DNA of 64,000 bases from Sphingomonadales bacterium (GCA_027486895.1 JAIXOE010000019.1:186001-250000), one strand, 5' to 3'. Counted from the first letter of the stretch, positions 9,071 to 18,638 are shown. Made by a program: numbers and translations. Notes: generated by a model not told the origin, from the sequence alone.

Positions 9071-11083
9071 ATGATACCCCTTTTAGTCCGCAGTTCGATG
9101 GTGGCGTTGGCATTTTGCACGTCGACGGCATATGCTCAGGAAAGTGTGGACCCAGTCATCGTCGTGACGGGCAAGGGGTTGGACCAGACCAAGGGCGACC
9201 CTGCTTATGGCTCGGTCGAAATCGACCGCGCGCGCTTGACCAGCGAAGCGTCCGGCAGGATTGAAAACATCCTCGCCGATGTCGCTGGCTTTCAACAGTT
9301 CCGCCGCTCCGACAGCCGGTCGGCCAACCCATCCGCCCAAGGGGCCACATTGCGCGCGCTTGGGGGTAATGCGTCGAGCCGAACGCTGGTGCTTCTTGAC
9401 GGCGTGCCGCAAGCTGATCCGTTTTTCGCTTACATCCCCTTTAGCGCCATCACCCCCGACCGGTTATCGTCCATTCGCGTCACACGCGGCGGCGGCAACG
9501 GGGCCTTTGGTGCAGGAGCCGTCGCAGGGACCATCGAGCTAAACAGTGCCGGGCGGGCTGAATTGCCTGACGCGGCATTGTCGGCCTTTTATGGGAGCGG
9601 CAACGCAAGTGAACTTTCGGCGGGCCTCGCGACTGACCTTGGTGCGGGATTTGTGAGCGTATCGGGTCGGTGGGATCGCGGGGACGGGTTTTACACGGCG
9701 CCCCGCGCGACCCGCCAGCCAACTGATGTCCGCGCAGCCTACGAAAGCTGGTCAACCGGGTTGCGCGCCGTTGCGCCATTGGCGGACGGGGTTGAATTGC
9801 AGTTCCGCGGCCTGCTGTTTCAGGACAACCGCACGTTGCGCTTTGCAGGCGCAGACAGCAGCTCAGAAGGCCAAGACGCTAGCATCCGCATCGTGTCTCA
9901 GGGCCGCTGGCAAGTCGATGCGCTGGCCTATGTTCAAGCGCGCAACTTTACCAACATCGTGATCAGCGCGACGTCCTTTCGCAAGACGCTCGATCAAAGA
10001 AACACACCATCCACTGGGGTCGGCGGAAAAATAGAGGTCAGGCCACCTGTCGGCAGCGATCACCAATTGCGCATTGGGGTCGATGCGCGGCTATCCGGGG
10101 GTGAGCTGTTTGAGGATGTTTATAGCGGTGTGACAGGGCTGGTCACGGCGCGGCGCAATGCCGGTGGTAACACCGCAACTTTCGGGCTTTTCGCAGAGAA
10201 TGACTGGACGCTTGGCGATCTCACGCTAACCGGCGGCATTCGTGCAGACCGCTGGACGATCACCAATGGCTTTTTTGCCGAGCGGGCTACGAACGGCACC
10301 GTGGTGCGTGACGATGTTTTTGCCGAGCGCGCAAGCTGGCAGTCTAGCGCACGGGTTGGCGCGTTATTTGCGCCGACCGACGGCGTCGCGCTCCGTGCCG
10401 CAGCCTATACCGGCTTTCGTTTGCCCACGCTGAACGAACTCTACCGCCCGTTCACCGTGTTTCCCGTGGCAACGCGCGCCAATGAGGCGCTGAAAGTAGA
10501 AAAGCTGCGCGGCATTGAGGCGGGGTTTGATGTCAAGCCAACCGGCGGCGTGAATCTGGGCGCGACAATCTTCTATAACAGGCTTGACGATGCGATTGCC
10601 AATGTCACGATTGGCACTAACCTGCGCAGGCGTGACAATGTCGATGCCATCATCGCCAAGGGCGTTGAGCTCACCGGCGAAGCGCAATTTGGTGCGGTTA
10701 GCATTGCGGGGTCTTACGCATTCAGCCACAGCAAAGTGCGCGCGTCAGGCGTCGCCAGCGGCCTTAACGGGCTCACTCCAGCGCAAAGCCCGCGGCATGC
10801 TGCAAATGCCACGGTGCGCTGGACGCCAAGCACAGGCGCGGTTCTGTCGGCAACAGCGCGTTATGTCGGCGCGCAGTTTGAAGATGACCTTGAGGCAAAT
10901 GTTTTACCATCGGCGCTAACCTTCGACAGTTTCGCACAAATCCCTCTCACCCGGCAGATCGCATTGACCAGCCGGGTAGAGAATATGCTTAATGAAGCAG
11001 TTGTAACGCGCAAGGTCGGGACATCCATTGACCTCGGCACACCGCGGATATTCTGGATCGGACTGAAATTTTCAGCTCGATAG
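9071..11083 (+). CDS. TonB-dependent outer-membrane receptor
   Basis: The protein imports a ligand across the outer membrane, energised by TonB. A signal peptide (MIPLLVRSSMVALAFCTSTAYA) precedes a plug domain with DPVIVVTGKGLDQTKGD (TonB box region), LRALGGNASSRTLVLLDGVPQADPFF and the VTRGGGNGAFGAGAVAGTIEL plug signature. A beta barrel follows that includes TGFRLPTLNELYRP and a terminal aromatic-rich strand. At 670 residues it resembles BtuB/heme-type receptors more than the large siderophore types. I place the start at ATG 9071, after CCGGAGA, rather than at the upstream TTG 9050. Its ligand is unknown. It faces the MetE-like operon convergently, with 17 bases between the stops. Confidence 0.9.
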   Translation: MIPLLVRSSMVALAFCTSTAYAQESVDPVIVVTGKGLDQTKGDPAYGSVEIDRARLTSEASGRIENILADVAGFQQFRRSDSRSANPSAQGATLRALGGNASSRTLVLLDGVPQADPFFAYIPFSAITPDRLSSIRVTRGGGNGAFGAGAVAGTIELNSAGRAELPDAALSAFYGSGNASELSAGLATDLGAGFVSVSGRWDRGDGFYTAPRATRQPTDVRAAYESWSTGLRAVAPLADGVELQFRGLLFQDNRTLRFAGADSSSEGQDASIRIVSQGRWQVDALAYVQARNFTNIVISATSFRKTLDQRNTPSTGVGGKIEVRPPVGSDHQLRIGVDARLSGGELFEDVYSGVTGLVTARRNAGGNTATFGLFAENDWTLGDLTLTGGIRADRWTITNGFFAERATNGTVVRDDVFAERASWQSSARVGALFAPTDGVALRAAAYTGFRLPTLNELYRPFTVFPVATRANEALKVEKLRGIEAGFDVKPTGGVNLGATIFYNRLDDAIANVTIGTNLRRRDNVDAIIAKGVELTGEAQFGAVSIAGSYAFSHSKVRASGVASGLNGLTPAQSPRHAANATVRWTPSTGAVLSATARYVGAQFEDDLEANVLPSALTFDSFAQIPLTRQIALTSRVENMLNEAVVTRKVGTSIDLGTPRIFWIGLKFSAR

Positions 11084-11100
11084 CAAAGCCAGACTCCGCT

Positions 11101-12243
11101 TTATTTCCAGAACTGTGCCGACGCGATTTTCGCGCCTTCGGCCAAAGCCGCCATCTTTGCCCAGACGACGCTGCGGTCAACGCTGCCTGAACCGACGTGG
11201 ATGCTGAAGCCGCAATCTGCGCCAGCCATGACATTGTCGCGGCCAACCAGATGGGCATAGCGGGCAATGCGCTGGGCAATCAGTTCAGGATGCTCAATGT
11301 AATTTGACTGGCATTCGATTACGCCGGGGATCAGTACTTTGCCTTCGGGCAGTTTGATCTCTTCAAACATCGCAAACTCATGCGCGTGGCGCGGGTTCGC
11401 TGCTTCAAACTGGATAGCGTGCGGGCGTGCGCTCCAGACGAGGTCAATGATGTCGCGGAAAGGCACGTCACAATGGTGTGGACCCGGATAATTGCCCCAG
11501 CACATATGCATACGCAGTTGGTCGGCCGGAATGTTCGCTGTCGCGCGGTTCAGCGCTTCGATATTCAGCGCCATCTTGTCGCGGAAGCCACTGAGGTCGA
11601 GTTCGCGGAACTGCGTGTGGCGACCCATGGCCAAATCAGGGCAGTCAATCTGAAGTATGATGCCCTGTGCTGCGATGGCCTCATATTCGTGGCGAAGACC
11701 TTCGGCGAGCGCAAAAACATAGTCTTCATCGCTGTCATAATAATCATTGCGGAAGAACAGGGCAGTCACGCCCGGTGACGCGGCACTCATAAACGCCTGC
11801 TTGCCCGCATGCTTTGCCAGCGATGCATTCAATGCCGTGGCGTCGCGGTCAACGGCGGTCATGTCCTTGACGGTGATTGGCGCGTTGCAGGCAGGGGTTT
11901 TGCGATGCTTGCGGCCCGGGTCGGAAAAAACCCGCTCTTTGGTTGAGGGATAATCTTCAATATCCTGAAACGCGAAGCTGTTGCCCGTGCCGCCAAAGCC
12001 GTTCAACCGGTCCTTGATATAGGTCGCATAGCTTGGCTTTGACTGTTCGCCATCATTGATGATGTCCAGCCCGGCTTCCGCCTGACGGTCAACCACGAAC
12101 TGGACGGCTTCTGCGATGCGGGCGTCAACAGCCGCCAGATCCAAAGGCAAGCCATCTTCTTTTGCGAACATGATTTCGATCAGGTCGTCCTCACGCGGCA
12201 AGCTACCGACATGGGTGGTCAAAAAACGTCCGGCACTGGCCAT
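11101..12243 (-). CDS. MetE-like cobalamin-independent methyltransferase family protein
   Basis: The family is related to the catalytic half of MetE, where a zinc-bound thiol accepts a methyl group. All four MetE zinc ligands have equivalents here: His246 and Cys248 in MHMCWGNYPGPHH, Glu280 in IQFEAANPRH, and Cys344 in MAGADCGFS. At 380 residues there is no N-terminal MetE half, and the folate-binding signature is weak. Such short MetE-like proteins are often found in degradation clusters acting on other thiols or methyl donors, so methionine synthesis is not assumed. It is the last gene of the operon that starts at the TonB receptor at 16493, one base after the hydrolase stop. Confidence 0.75.
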   Translation of the reverse strand: MASAGRFLTTHVGSLPREDDLIEIMFAKEDGLPLDLAAVDARIAEAVQFVVDRQAEAGLDIINDGEQSKPSYATYIKDRLNGFGGTGNSFAFQDIEDYPSTKERVFSDPGRKHRKTPACNAPITVKDMTAVDRDATALNASLAKHAGKQAFMSAASPGVTALFFRNDYYDSDEDYVFALAEGLRHEYEAIAAQGIILQIDCPDLAMGRHTQFRELDLSGFRDKMALNIEALNRATANIPADQLRMHMCWGNYPGPHHCDVPFRDIIDLVWSARPHAIQFEAANPRHAHEFAMFEEIKLPEGKVLIPGVIECQSNYIEHPELIAQRIARYAHLVGRDNVMAGADCGFSIHVGSGSVDRSVVWAKMAALAEGAKIASAQFWK

Positions 12244-12244
12244 T

Positions 12245-13075
12245 TCAAAGTTCCTTCAAATGATGTGTGTTCAAAAAATTCTGGAGCAAACCATTGACGC
12301 TGTCCACGGCGTCGACATTCGCAAGATGCCCCGCATGTGGAATGATTTTGCACTGCCCCTGTGGCGCATGGGCGCCAATAAAATCCGCAACCTGCCGTCT
12401 CCAAATACCGTCTTGCGCACCAGATAGTGCAAGAACGGGTATGGCTAGCGCAGCAATGTCTTGGGCGCAAAAATGCAATGGCGTCTGATCCACATGTTGG
12501 TCGCGGCCGTCATAGGCTTTTAGTATATCATCGACCAAGTCTTGCGCGCCTGATGTGACCCGAGTGAGCGGATGGCGCCGCCAAAGCGCCATCATGTCGT
12601 CAAAACGTCCATTCCGCACGAGCTCTGCATATGCTGCCCGGTCAATCTCTGGCGCATCGCTTGGTTCAGGGACAACGGCATGGAGTGGTGCGCCAATGAG
12701 GCACATAGCGCTTAACCGGTCTGATCCACCGCGCGTATAATCAAGTGCGACCGCTGCACCTTGGGACAGGCCAATCAAAGCAAAGTGTTTTGCGCCAAAA
12801 AAATTGGCTATGCGGTCAATATCGTCGCGCTCGGCCGACAACATCGGTGGGGCAGTTGATGTCCCGAAACCGCGGCGGTCTGGCATCACCAGCCGCACGT
12901 CGGAAAGCGCCAACTGAGGCAACCAAATGCGCCAGTCCAGCGTCCAGCCATGCAGCAAAATGACAAGTGGCCCACTACCGGCTGCGCGGACGTGAAGCTG
13001 CCCGTCCGCTACATCTACCCAGTGCGATTCAGCGATTTCGCCGCCTGACCATCCGTGTTGACGACTGGCCAGCAC
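12245..13075 (-). CDS. Alpha/beta-hydrolase
   Basis: This is a soluble serine hydrolase of 276 residues. Visible are the oxyanion turn LLHGWTLDWRIW, the nucleophile elbow GLSQG with Ser104, an acid near GAQDGIW, and the catalytic histidine in PHAGHLANVD. The substrate could be an ester, lactone or ring-cleavage product. Its place between a VOC protein and a MetE-like protein suggests a step in the same catabolic route, which is inference. It starts seven bases after the VOC gene and ends one base before the next start, so it is co-transcribed. Confidence 0.85.
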   Translation of the reverse strand: MLASRQHGWSGGEIAESHWVDVADGQLHVRAAGSGPLVILLHGWTLDWRIWLPQLALSDVRLVMPDRRGFGTSTAPPMLSAERDDIDRIANFFGAKHFALIGLSQGAAVALDYTRGGSDRLSAMCLIGAPLHAVVPEPSDAPEIDRAAYAELVRNGRFDDMMALWRRHPLTRVTSGAQDLVDDILKAYDGRDQHVDQTPLHFCAQDIAALAIPVLALSGAQDGIWRRQVADFIGAHAPQGQCKIIPHAGHLANVDAVDSVNGLLQNFLNTHHLKEL

Positions 13076-13081
13076 AGGAAA

Positions 13082-13627
13082 TTAGGCGTGCATCGCGCGG
13101 AATGGATTGTTGTTTTCATGGTTACCCGCAAGCCAGCGGCTCAATTCCGAACGCGCCTCTGCACGGCGCTGTTCATCCAGTGGCGCAGCTTCCGGCGCAT
13201 CATAGGTGAACTCAAGCGTCATGTTGTTCGGGTCTTTGACATATACCGAACGGCAATAACCGTGCTCAAGCGTGTAGGTCTGTGGTTCGACAATGCCCGC
13301 AGCCGCGATACGCTGCTCAAGCTCTGCCTGACCATCTTTCTCAACTTGCAAAGCGATGTGAATGAACGGCGACTCCGGCATCTCAGGGCCGAATTCGGCT
13401 TGGTCTTCTGGGTCCGCAAATTGGAAAAAGGCAAGTGCGCTGCCATCTGCCATTTCAAAGAAGCAATGGCAATAGGTCCGCTCTTTACCGAAAAGCTCAT
13501 CTTTCTCGCAATATGTCGCCATCAAGGGGAAACCCAGCACGTCTTCGTAAAAAGCGCGCGTCGCCTCCAGATCCTTCGTTACATAGGCTGTGTGATGCAG
13601 TCTTTTTGCAAGAATTTGCGTGCTCAT
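13082..13627 (-). CDS. VOC-family protein (glyoxalase/dioxygenase fold)
   Basis: Residues 1-145 form a vicinal-oxygen-chelate fold. HHTAYVTKDLEATRAFYEDVLGF gives the first metal-ligand histidine region, PFIHIALQVE the second, and DPNNMTLEFTYD a terminal glutamate. The metal set resembles VOC dioxygenases and lyases. At 181 residues it is shorter than type I extradiol dioxygenases (about 290), and a 35-residue charged tail follows. The exact reaction cannot be read from sequence. It is preceded by wrbA (40 bases) and followed by the hydrolase. Confidence 0.82.
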   Translation of the reverse strand: MSTQILAKRLHHTAYVTKDLEATRAFYEDVLGFPLMATYCEKDELFGKERTYCHCFFEMADGSALAFFQFADPEDQAEFGPEMPESPFIHIALQVEKDGQAELEQRIAAAGIVEPQTYTLEHGYCRSVYVKDPNNMTLEFTYDAPEAAPLDEQRRAEARSELSRWLAGNHENNNPFRAMHA

Positions 13628-13667
13628 GCTGTGTATCCTCGTCCGCTTAAAGTGTTGTCACCGTTCG

Positions 13668-14270
13668 TTAGGCAATCAGTTTGCCCGCGATCTGTGCGAC
13701 GTGGTTGCCTTGGAAACGGGCACCCGCCAATTCGTTTTCGCTTGGCATCCGGCTGCCATCATTTCCGGCAAGCGTCGTTGCGCCATAAGGCGTGCCGCCG
13801 CTGATCTCGCCCATCTCGCTGTTGCCCTTGAACGTGTAAGGCAAGCCTACAATCACCATGCCATGATGCAGCAAGGTTGTGTGAAACGATGTAATCGTTG
13901 TTTCCTGTCCGCCATGCTGGCTGGCCGTTGAGCAGAATACGCTTCCGACCTTACCCACCAAAGCATTCGCAAACCACAAACCGCCAGTCTGATCGAGGAA
14001 GTTGCGCATTTGCGCCGCCATATTTCCGAAACGTGTGGGTGTTCCGAAAATGATGGCGTCGTAATTGGCAAGTTCATCAGGCGTTGCGATGGGCGCAGCC
14101 TGATCAACCTTAATGTGCGCAGCAGCTGCGACTTCGTCGGGAACGAGTTCAGGAACCCGCTTAACGTCGACCAATGTACCCTCGACCGACCGAGCACCTT
14201 CGGCAACGGCTTCTGCCATGGCCTCAATGTGGCCGTAGCTGGAATAATATAGGACGAGGACTTTGGTCAT
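13668..14270 (-). CDS. wrbA: NAD(P)H:quinone oxidoreductase, WrbA type
   Basis: The FMN-dependent enzyme reduces quinones by two electrons, avoiding semiquinones. The flavodoxin phosphate loop [19 protein letters not shown], the [24 protein letters not shown] block, and [10 protein letters not shown] with [12 protein letters not shown] are WrbA signatures. The 200-residue length is standard. It starts nine bases after the TonB receptor stop, in one operon. A quinone reductase here fits a pathway that produces an aromatic or quinoid intermediate, which is inference. Confidence 0.93.
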   Translation of the reverse strand: MTKVLVLYYSSYGHIEAMAEAVAEGARSVEGTLVDVKRVPELVPDEVAAAAHIKVDQAAPIATPDELANYDAIIFGTPTRFGNMAAQMRNFLDQTGGLWFANALVGKVGSVFCSTASQHGGQETTITSFHTTLLHHGMVIVGLPYTFKGNSEMGEISGGTPYGATTLAGNDGSRMPSENELAGARFQGNHVAQIAGKLIA

Positions 14271-14279
14271 AAACGCTCC

Positions 14280-16493
14280 TTAGAATTTGTAGCTGGCTTC
14301 CAACCCGTAAATACGCGGACGTGCCTTGAAAACAAAGCCACCTGGCGAGAATTCAGCGTTATATTTTTCGTTGAACAGGTTGCTGGCAAAAGCAGCCATG
14401 GTCCAGCTATCGCTGCTGACACCAAGGCGCGCATCCACCAAATCGACTGGCGCACGAACCGTGGTGTTGAATGGCTCCCACCATGTCTTGCCCGTGCGGC
14501 GATAATCCACGCGGAACAGGCCATCAAGCGTATCGGTCAACTGTGGTGTATATTGTGCGCCAAGGTTGAACGTGTAACGCGAAATCAACGGCGCTTCGTT
14601 GCCAATGGCTGCAGCGTCCGGGAATTCCTTGATTTCACTAAACGTATAACCCGCCGCCGCATTCAATTGAATGTCCGAGGTTGGGCGGAAATTGGCTTCA
14701 ACCTCAAAGCCCTGAATGCGGGTCTTGGGCACGTTGCCTAGATTCTGTGTCGAGTTGGCGGCGAGGAAGACGAAGAAGTAGCTGTTCTTCGACAGTGTCG
14801 AATACGCCGCTGCATTCAGCGTCAGCTTGCGGTCCAGCAAACGGGTTTTGACGCCAACCTCAAACGTTGTCGCGGTTTCGTCCTTAAAGATATCCGAAAC
14901 GCCGACAATGCCGTTGCTGCGGGCAACGCCACCAACACCGGTTTGGTTGAAGCCGCCTGAACGGAACCCACGGCTGTATCCGCCGTACAACGTCACGTCG
15001 TCGGTTGGCTGATAGGTCAACGTGACCTTCGGCTGCAGATCGTCAAAGGTCACACGGCGCTTTTCGCCCGTCACACCCTGCGGGAAGCCAGGAACATTCG
15101 GCAGAAATCCGCGTGGCGTGAGCGTAGTGTTTACGCGCTTGTCACGGTCATAGCGCAGCGACGCGTCGACGCGGAACTGGTCGGAAAATTCGTAGCCCAA
15201 GTTCCCGAACACAGCCCATGCGAAATTATTCTGGCTGTCGGCAAGGAACGTCTGTTGCGGGCTTGCTGGGTTGGTCGAGGGCGAACGGTAAACCGGGAAC
15301 ACACCTTGACCAAAGTCGACGAGATTTCCGGTCGAAATGAAACGCTGTGTATCGATATAATAGCCACCAAACATCCAGAACAACTTGTCGTTCTTTGGCG
15401 ATTCAATCCGGATTTCCTGACTGACGGCTTTGACATTCAGATATTGGCTTTGCGCAATATCGATACCGAAGCCGAGGCCAAATCCGAAAGGTGAATTGGC
15501 TGGACGGAACAGGAAGGATTCGTTGACAGGCCGGAAGTCAAAGGCATCGCCGGTCAGGATTTCCTTGACCGTGTCGTATGAGGTAATCGAGGTTGCTGTA
15601 AAGCCATCGCCCTCATACGCGAACTTCGCCGCAACGTTCAGAATGTCGCGGTTGTTGATGCCGCGGTTGTTGACGCGGATCGGCAGGCTGACATCATTTA
15701 CGTCATTGACGATGTTGAAGTAGAGCGCCTGCGTTTCAAGCTTTGCATAGGATGCACGCAAATCCGCGGTCCAGCCATTGCCTGGTTCGAACAACAAATT
15801 GCCGCGAACCGAAAGGTCCTTAACCGGGTCTGCATCTTCATTCAGGAATGTGTTGCGCAGATAGCCTTCGGTGTCGCGGTACGAACCCGACACACGATAT
15901 TTTACGGTATCGGAAAGCGGTCCGCTAATGCCCGCACGAACGTTCCAGCCAAAGCCGTTGTCGATACCTGCCTTGATGCTGCCGGAGAACTCATCCGTTG
16001 GCTTCTGGCTGGTGATAATGATCGCGCCGCCGATTGCGTTGCGTCCATAAAGACCACCCTGAGGGCCCTTGAGGACTTCGATTTGCGCGATGTCGACCAG
16101 TTCCTGGTTGAACGCAGCAGGGTTAACCTGCTGAACGCCGTCGATGACGACTGCAACCGATGGCTCACTGTTACGCGCTTGCGTGATGCCGCGAATGATG
16201 ATGAAGGCGTTGCCGGAATTCTGTGTTTCCACCAGATTGACGTTCGACGTCAGGTTGATGAAGTCGAGTGGCTTTTCAATGCCTGCATTCTCAATGGTTT
16301 CTGCGCTGAAGGCAGTGACGGCCGCTGGCACGTCTTGCAAATTCTGATCGCGACGAAGTGCGCTTACCACGATTTCCTGTGGCGCGTCTTCAGCAGTCGC
16401 ATCTTGTGCGTATGCGATGCTTGGTACCGTCGCAGCCGACGCCATTAAAGTTACTAAGGCCGCTGAAACCCATTTTGCAGACTGAAATGCCAT
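14280..16493 (-). CDS. TonB-dependent outer-membrane receptor (first gene of catabolic operon)
   Basis: A signal peptide (cleavage after PSIAYA) leads to a TonB-box region, EIVVSALRRDQNLQDVP. The plug domain includes IIRGITQARNSEPSVAVVIDGV and VLKGPQGGLYGRNAIGGAIII. A 22-strand-type barrel then ends in a terminal tyrosine-phenylalanine motif (ASYKF). The QNLQDVPAAVTAF type of N-terminus is common among sphingomonad receptors for aromatic or other carbon sources. It opens the operon receptor-wrbA-VOC-hydrolase-MetE-like. Its 102-base upstream gap carries a paired TTCG-N5-CGAA operator, so it is probably controlled by the adjacent IclR regulator. Confidence 0.92.
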   Translation of the reverse strand: MAFQSAKWVSAALVTLMASAATVPSIAYAQDATAEDAPQEIVVSALRRDQNLQDVPAAVTAFSAETIENAGIEKPLDFINLTSNVNLVETQNSGNAFIIIRGITQARNSEPSVAVVIDGVQQVNPAAFNQELVDIAQIEVLKGPQGGLYGRNAIGGAIIITSQKPTDEFSGSIKAGIDNGFGWNVRAGISGPLSDTVKYRVSGSYRDTEGYLRNTFLNEDADPVKDLSVRGNLLFEPGNGWTADLRASYAKLETQALYFNIVNDVNDVSLPIRVNNRGINNRDILNVAAKFAYEGDGFTATSITSYDTVKEILTGDAFDFRPVNESFLFRPANSPFGFGLGFGIDIAQSQYLNVKAVSQEIRIESPKNDKLFWMFGGYYIDTQRFISTGNLVDFGQGVFPVYRSPSTNPASPQQTFLADSQNNFAWAVFGNLGYEFSDQFRVDASLRYDRDKRVNTTLTPRGFLPNVPGFPQGVTGEKRRVTFDDLQPKVTLTYQPTDDVTLYGGYSRGFRSGGFNQTGVGGVARSNGIVGVSDIFKDETATTFEVGVKTRLLDRKLTLNAAAYSTLSKNSYFFVFLAANSTQNLGNVPKTRIQGFEVEANFRPTSDIQLNAAAGYTFSEIKEFPDAAAIGNEAPLISRYTFNLGAQYTPQLTDTLDGLFRVDYRRTGKTWWEPFNTTVRAPVDLVDARLGVSSDSWTMAAFASNLFNEKYNAEFSPGGFVFKARPRIYGLEASYKF

Positions 16494-16560
16494 TCTTCAT
16501 CCTCCCCGGATCATGTCGAACGCCTTCTATCACCGAAGCGTATCACATAGTTCTAATTCG

Positions 16561-16592
16561 TTCGAAAATCGAAGTCAAGTTCGATATGCGAA
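16561..16592. promoter_or_regulatory. Paired TTCG-N5-CGAA operator upstream of the TonB receptor operon
   Basis: Two 13-base inverted repeats of the form TTCG-N5-CGAA occur at 16561-16573 and 16580-16592, separated by six bases (GTCAAG). An almost identical arrangement (six-base spacer ATCAAC) sits at 18594-18625. Both lie in the control regions around the IclR gene, so they are the likely binding site of that regulator. The site is 68-99 bases upstream of the receptor start on the minus strand and directly beyond the IclR stop. Confidence 0.7.
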
Positions 16593-16595
16593 TAT

Positions 16596-17408
16596 TTATG
16601 CTGCTGAATCAGCTTGTAAAGCGGTAGCCAGCGACGGAAATCTACGAAGCGATGACTCTATCTCCGCCGCGGCTTCACGGAGCAGCGGTAGTCGCGACTT
16701 TATCAGTTCGTCCTGAGAAATGCGGGTGGTTGATGTCGAACAGTTCACAGCGGCAATCGCGCGGCGCGATGAATCAAACACCGGCACCGCTACCGACACG
16801 ATACCGAAATCAAGCTCGTCGAAAGCAGAATCATATCCGCGCTCTCGGATGAGCTGAAGCCGTTCGCGCATGGCGTCAGCTGTCGTCACAGTATGTTCCG
16901 TAAATTTATCAAATGGCGCCGTTGCAAGAAATGCCGAAATCTCGCTGTCCGACAAGAACGCCAATATGGCCTTACCCATTGACGTCGCATGCGCCGGAAA
17001 GCGCGTGCCGACATTTACCCCAAGTCGGATTCGCCGGTTGGTCGATACATGCGCGAGGTAAAGTATGTCTTTGCCTGCGAGCGACACCATGGAGGCACTG
17101 TCGCCCGTATCATCGCGCAGTGACTGCAACGGCGGCACAACCACCTGTTCAAGGTGCATCGATGAATGAAAGGCAGAACCGAACGCCAGAACTTCAGGCT
17201 TCAGGAGAAATCTGCGATCATGCTGGGCCACATAGCCCAACGCGACGAGCGTATTGAGACAGCGCCGCGCGACGGCCGGGCTAAGGCCAGTTACCGCAGC
17301 GACCTCACTTAAACGCATTTCGGGATGTTGGTCGTCAAAGGCCCGTAAAACGGAAAGACCGCGCTCGAGTGTCGAAAGATACTCGGGGTCTTTCTCGATT
17401 TTAGCCAT
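16596..17408 (-). CDS. IclR-family transcriptional regulator (PcaR/PcaU-like)
   Basis: The N-terminal winged helix (STLERGLSVLRAFDDQHPEMRLSEVAAVTGLSPAVARRCLNTL) and the C-terminal IclR effector domain (GKDILYLAHV, ATSMGKAILAFLS, GYDSAFDELDFGIVSVAVPV) are complete over 270 residues. The wording of both halves is closest, from memory, to regulators of protocatechuate-type catabolism. The ATG at 17408 overlaps the preceding TGA (ATGA), so translation is coupled to the CoA-transferase; the TTG at 17411 is not needed. It probably recognises the paired TTCG-N5-CGAA sites on either side of its operon. Confidence 0.9.
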   Translation of the reverse strand: MAKIEKDPEYLSTLERGLSVLRAFDDQHPEMRLSEVAAVTGLSPAVARRCLNTLVALGYVAQHDRRFLLKPEVLAFGSAFHSSMHLEQVVVPPLQSLRDDTGDSASMVSLAGKDILYLAHVSTNRRIRLGVNVGTRFPAHATSMGKAILAFLSDSEISAFLATAPFDKFTEHTVTTADAMRERLQLIRERGYDSAFDELDFGIVSVAVPVFDSSRRAIAAVNCSTSTTRISQDELIKSRLPLLREAAAEIESSLRRFPSLATALQADSAA

Positions 17409-18559
17409 CAATCTGACCTTTCCAATGTCCTTCGTAGCGGCGCGACCAGCTCTTCATCATGCGCACCAAGCACTGGCGGAGCCGTTACTTCAAGAGCACG
17501 TTCGCCGTCGAAAGTCACGGGTGATCTGATCGTTCGGAACACGCCATGCGGGCCGTTGGGGTCTTCGATGCAAAGCTGAAGCGCTTTTGCTTGTTCAGAT
17601 TCAATCGCTTCTTTCGACGTGTTGACGGGGGCATGCGGCACTTCAAGCTGGCGCAGCGTATCGCACCATGTCTTACGGTCGCGTGTTTTGAAAATGGGTG
17701 CCAGAAAGCCGATCACATTTTCATAGTTCGCGATGCGTGCTTCGCGACTTTCAAACATCGGCAACGACAGCATATCGGGTTGCCCAACAGCCGTCGCAAG
17801 GTTTTCCCAGAATTTGGGCGGCGACGACATGTGCAACGCGATCCATGCGCCGTCCGCGCATTCAAACACATAGGACTGCGACACGTTAGGGCGGCTATAC
17901 GGGCCCATAATCTGGTTATCGGAAAAATAATGGGTGAAGTCATCGAGATTGAAATGCACCATCGATTCAAACATCGACGTTTCAACCAAACGACCTTTGC
18001 CTGTCCGTTCACGTTCGTACAACGCCGCTAACACACCATAAGCGGCATAGAAACCAGTCATCGCGTCAGCGAGCGCTGGACCGACGACACGGCGATGCAC
18101 AGGGTTCACGAGCAAACGCAAAAATCCGCTAACCGCTTGCGCGACGGTGTCGAACGCAGGGCGGTCGCGGTCCGGACCTTCGTTGCCGAAACCCGAAATA
18201 GACGCATATACCAGCCGTGGGTTCAATGCCTGCAAACGCGACGGCGAAACGCCAATCTTATCGGCAACGCCGGGACGAAAATTTTGAATGAAGACATCCG
18301 CGTCCGCCAACAACGCATCAAAAACCGCAAGGTCCTGCGGCAGCCGTGTATCCAACGTGATGCTTTTCTTGTTCCGGTTGTAGGTCTGGAAATGCGGGCT
18401 GTATAATGCACCGCGAAAGGCACGGAATGGGTCGCCGACCTTAGGCTGCTCAATCTTGATGACAGTCGCGCCCAAATCAGCCAGCAACATCCCTGCCGCA
18501 GGCCCAGTGATAAATGTCCCCATTTCGAGAACAGTGATATTGTCGAGCGGCTTCGCCAT
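17408..18559 (-). CDS. Class III CoA-transferase (CaiB/BaiF family)
   Basis: This family moves CoA between carboxylic acids without free intermediates. The N-terminal ITVLEMGTFITGPAAGMLLADLGATVIKIE, the NRNKKSITLD segment, and the catalytic aspartate Asp165 in GPALADAMTGFYAAYG are present. The 383-residue length is standard. It is divergent from the citryl-CoA-lyase-like gene across a 79-base gap holding one operator. A natural reading is that it activates an acid which the lyase then cleaves, which is inference. The IclR gene follows with a four-base overlap. Confidence 0.9.
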   Translation of the reverse strand: MAKPLDNITVLEMGTFITGPAAGMLLADLGATVIKIEQPKVGDPFRAFRGALYSPHFQTYNRNKKSITLDTRLPQDLAVFDALLADADVFIQNFRPGVADKIGVSPSRLQALNPRLVYASISGFGNEGPDRDRPAFDTVAQAVSGFLRLLVNPVHRRVVGPALADAMTGFYAAYGVLAALYERERTGKGRLVETSMFESMVHFNLDDFTHYFSDNQIMGPYSRPNVSQSYVFECADGAWIALHMSSPPKFWENLATAVGQPDMLSLPMFESREARIANYENVIGFLAPIFKTRDRKTWCDTLRQLEVPHAPVNTSKEAIESEQAKALQLCIEDPNGPHGVFRTIRSPVTFDGERALEVTAPPVLGAHDEELVAPLRRTLERSD

Positions 18560-18593
18560 TTTGTGTCTCCAGACTTGACTTCATCGTAGAAAC

Positions 18594-18625
18594 TTCGAAT
18601 AACGAAATCAACTTCGAAATTCGAA
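18594..18625. promoter_or_regulatory. Paired TTCG-N5-CGAA operator in the divergent CoA-transferase/lyase promoter
   Basis: Inverted repeats TTCG-N5-CGAA at 18594-18606 and 18613-18625 are separated by six bases. Spacing and flanks match the copy at 16561-16592, with about 27 of 36 bases identical over the extended block. The site ends just before the GGAG ribosome site of the lyase gene and 35 bases upstream of the CoA-transferase start. It could therefore control both divergent genes. Confidence 0.72.
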
Positions 18626-18638
18626 ATATGGAGCAGCT

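Noticed and set aside
11101-12243. Annotation as methionine synthase MetE
   Set aside because: Zinc ligands are present but the N-terminal half is missing and the context is catabolic, so only family-level naming is justified.
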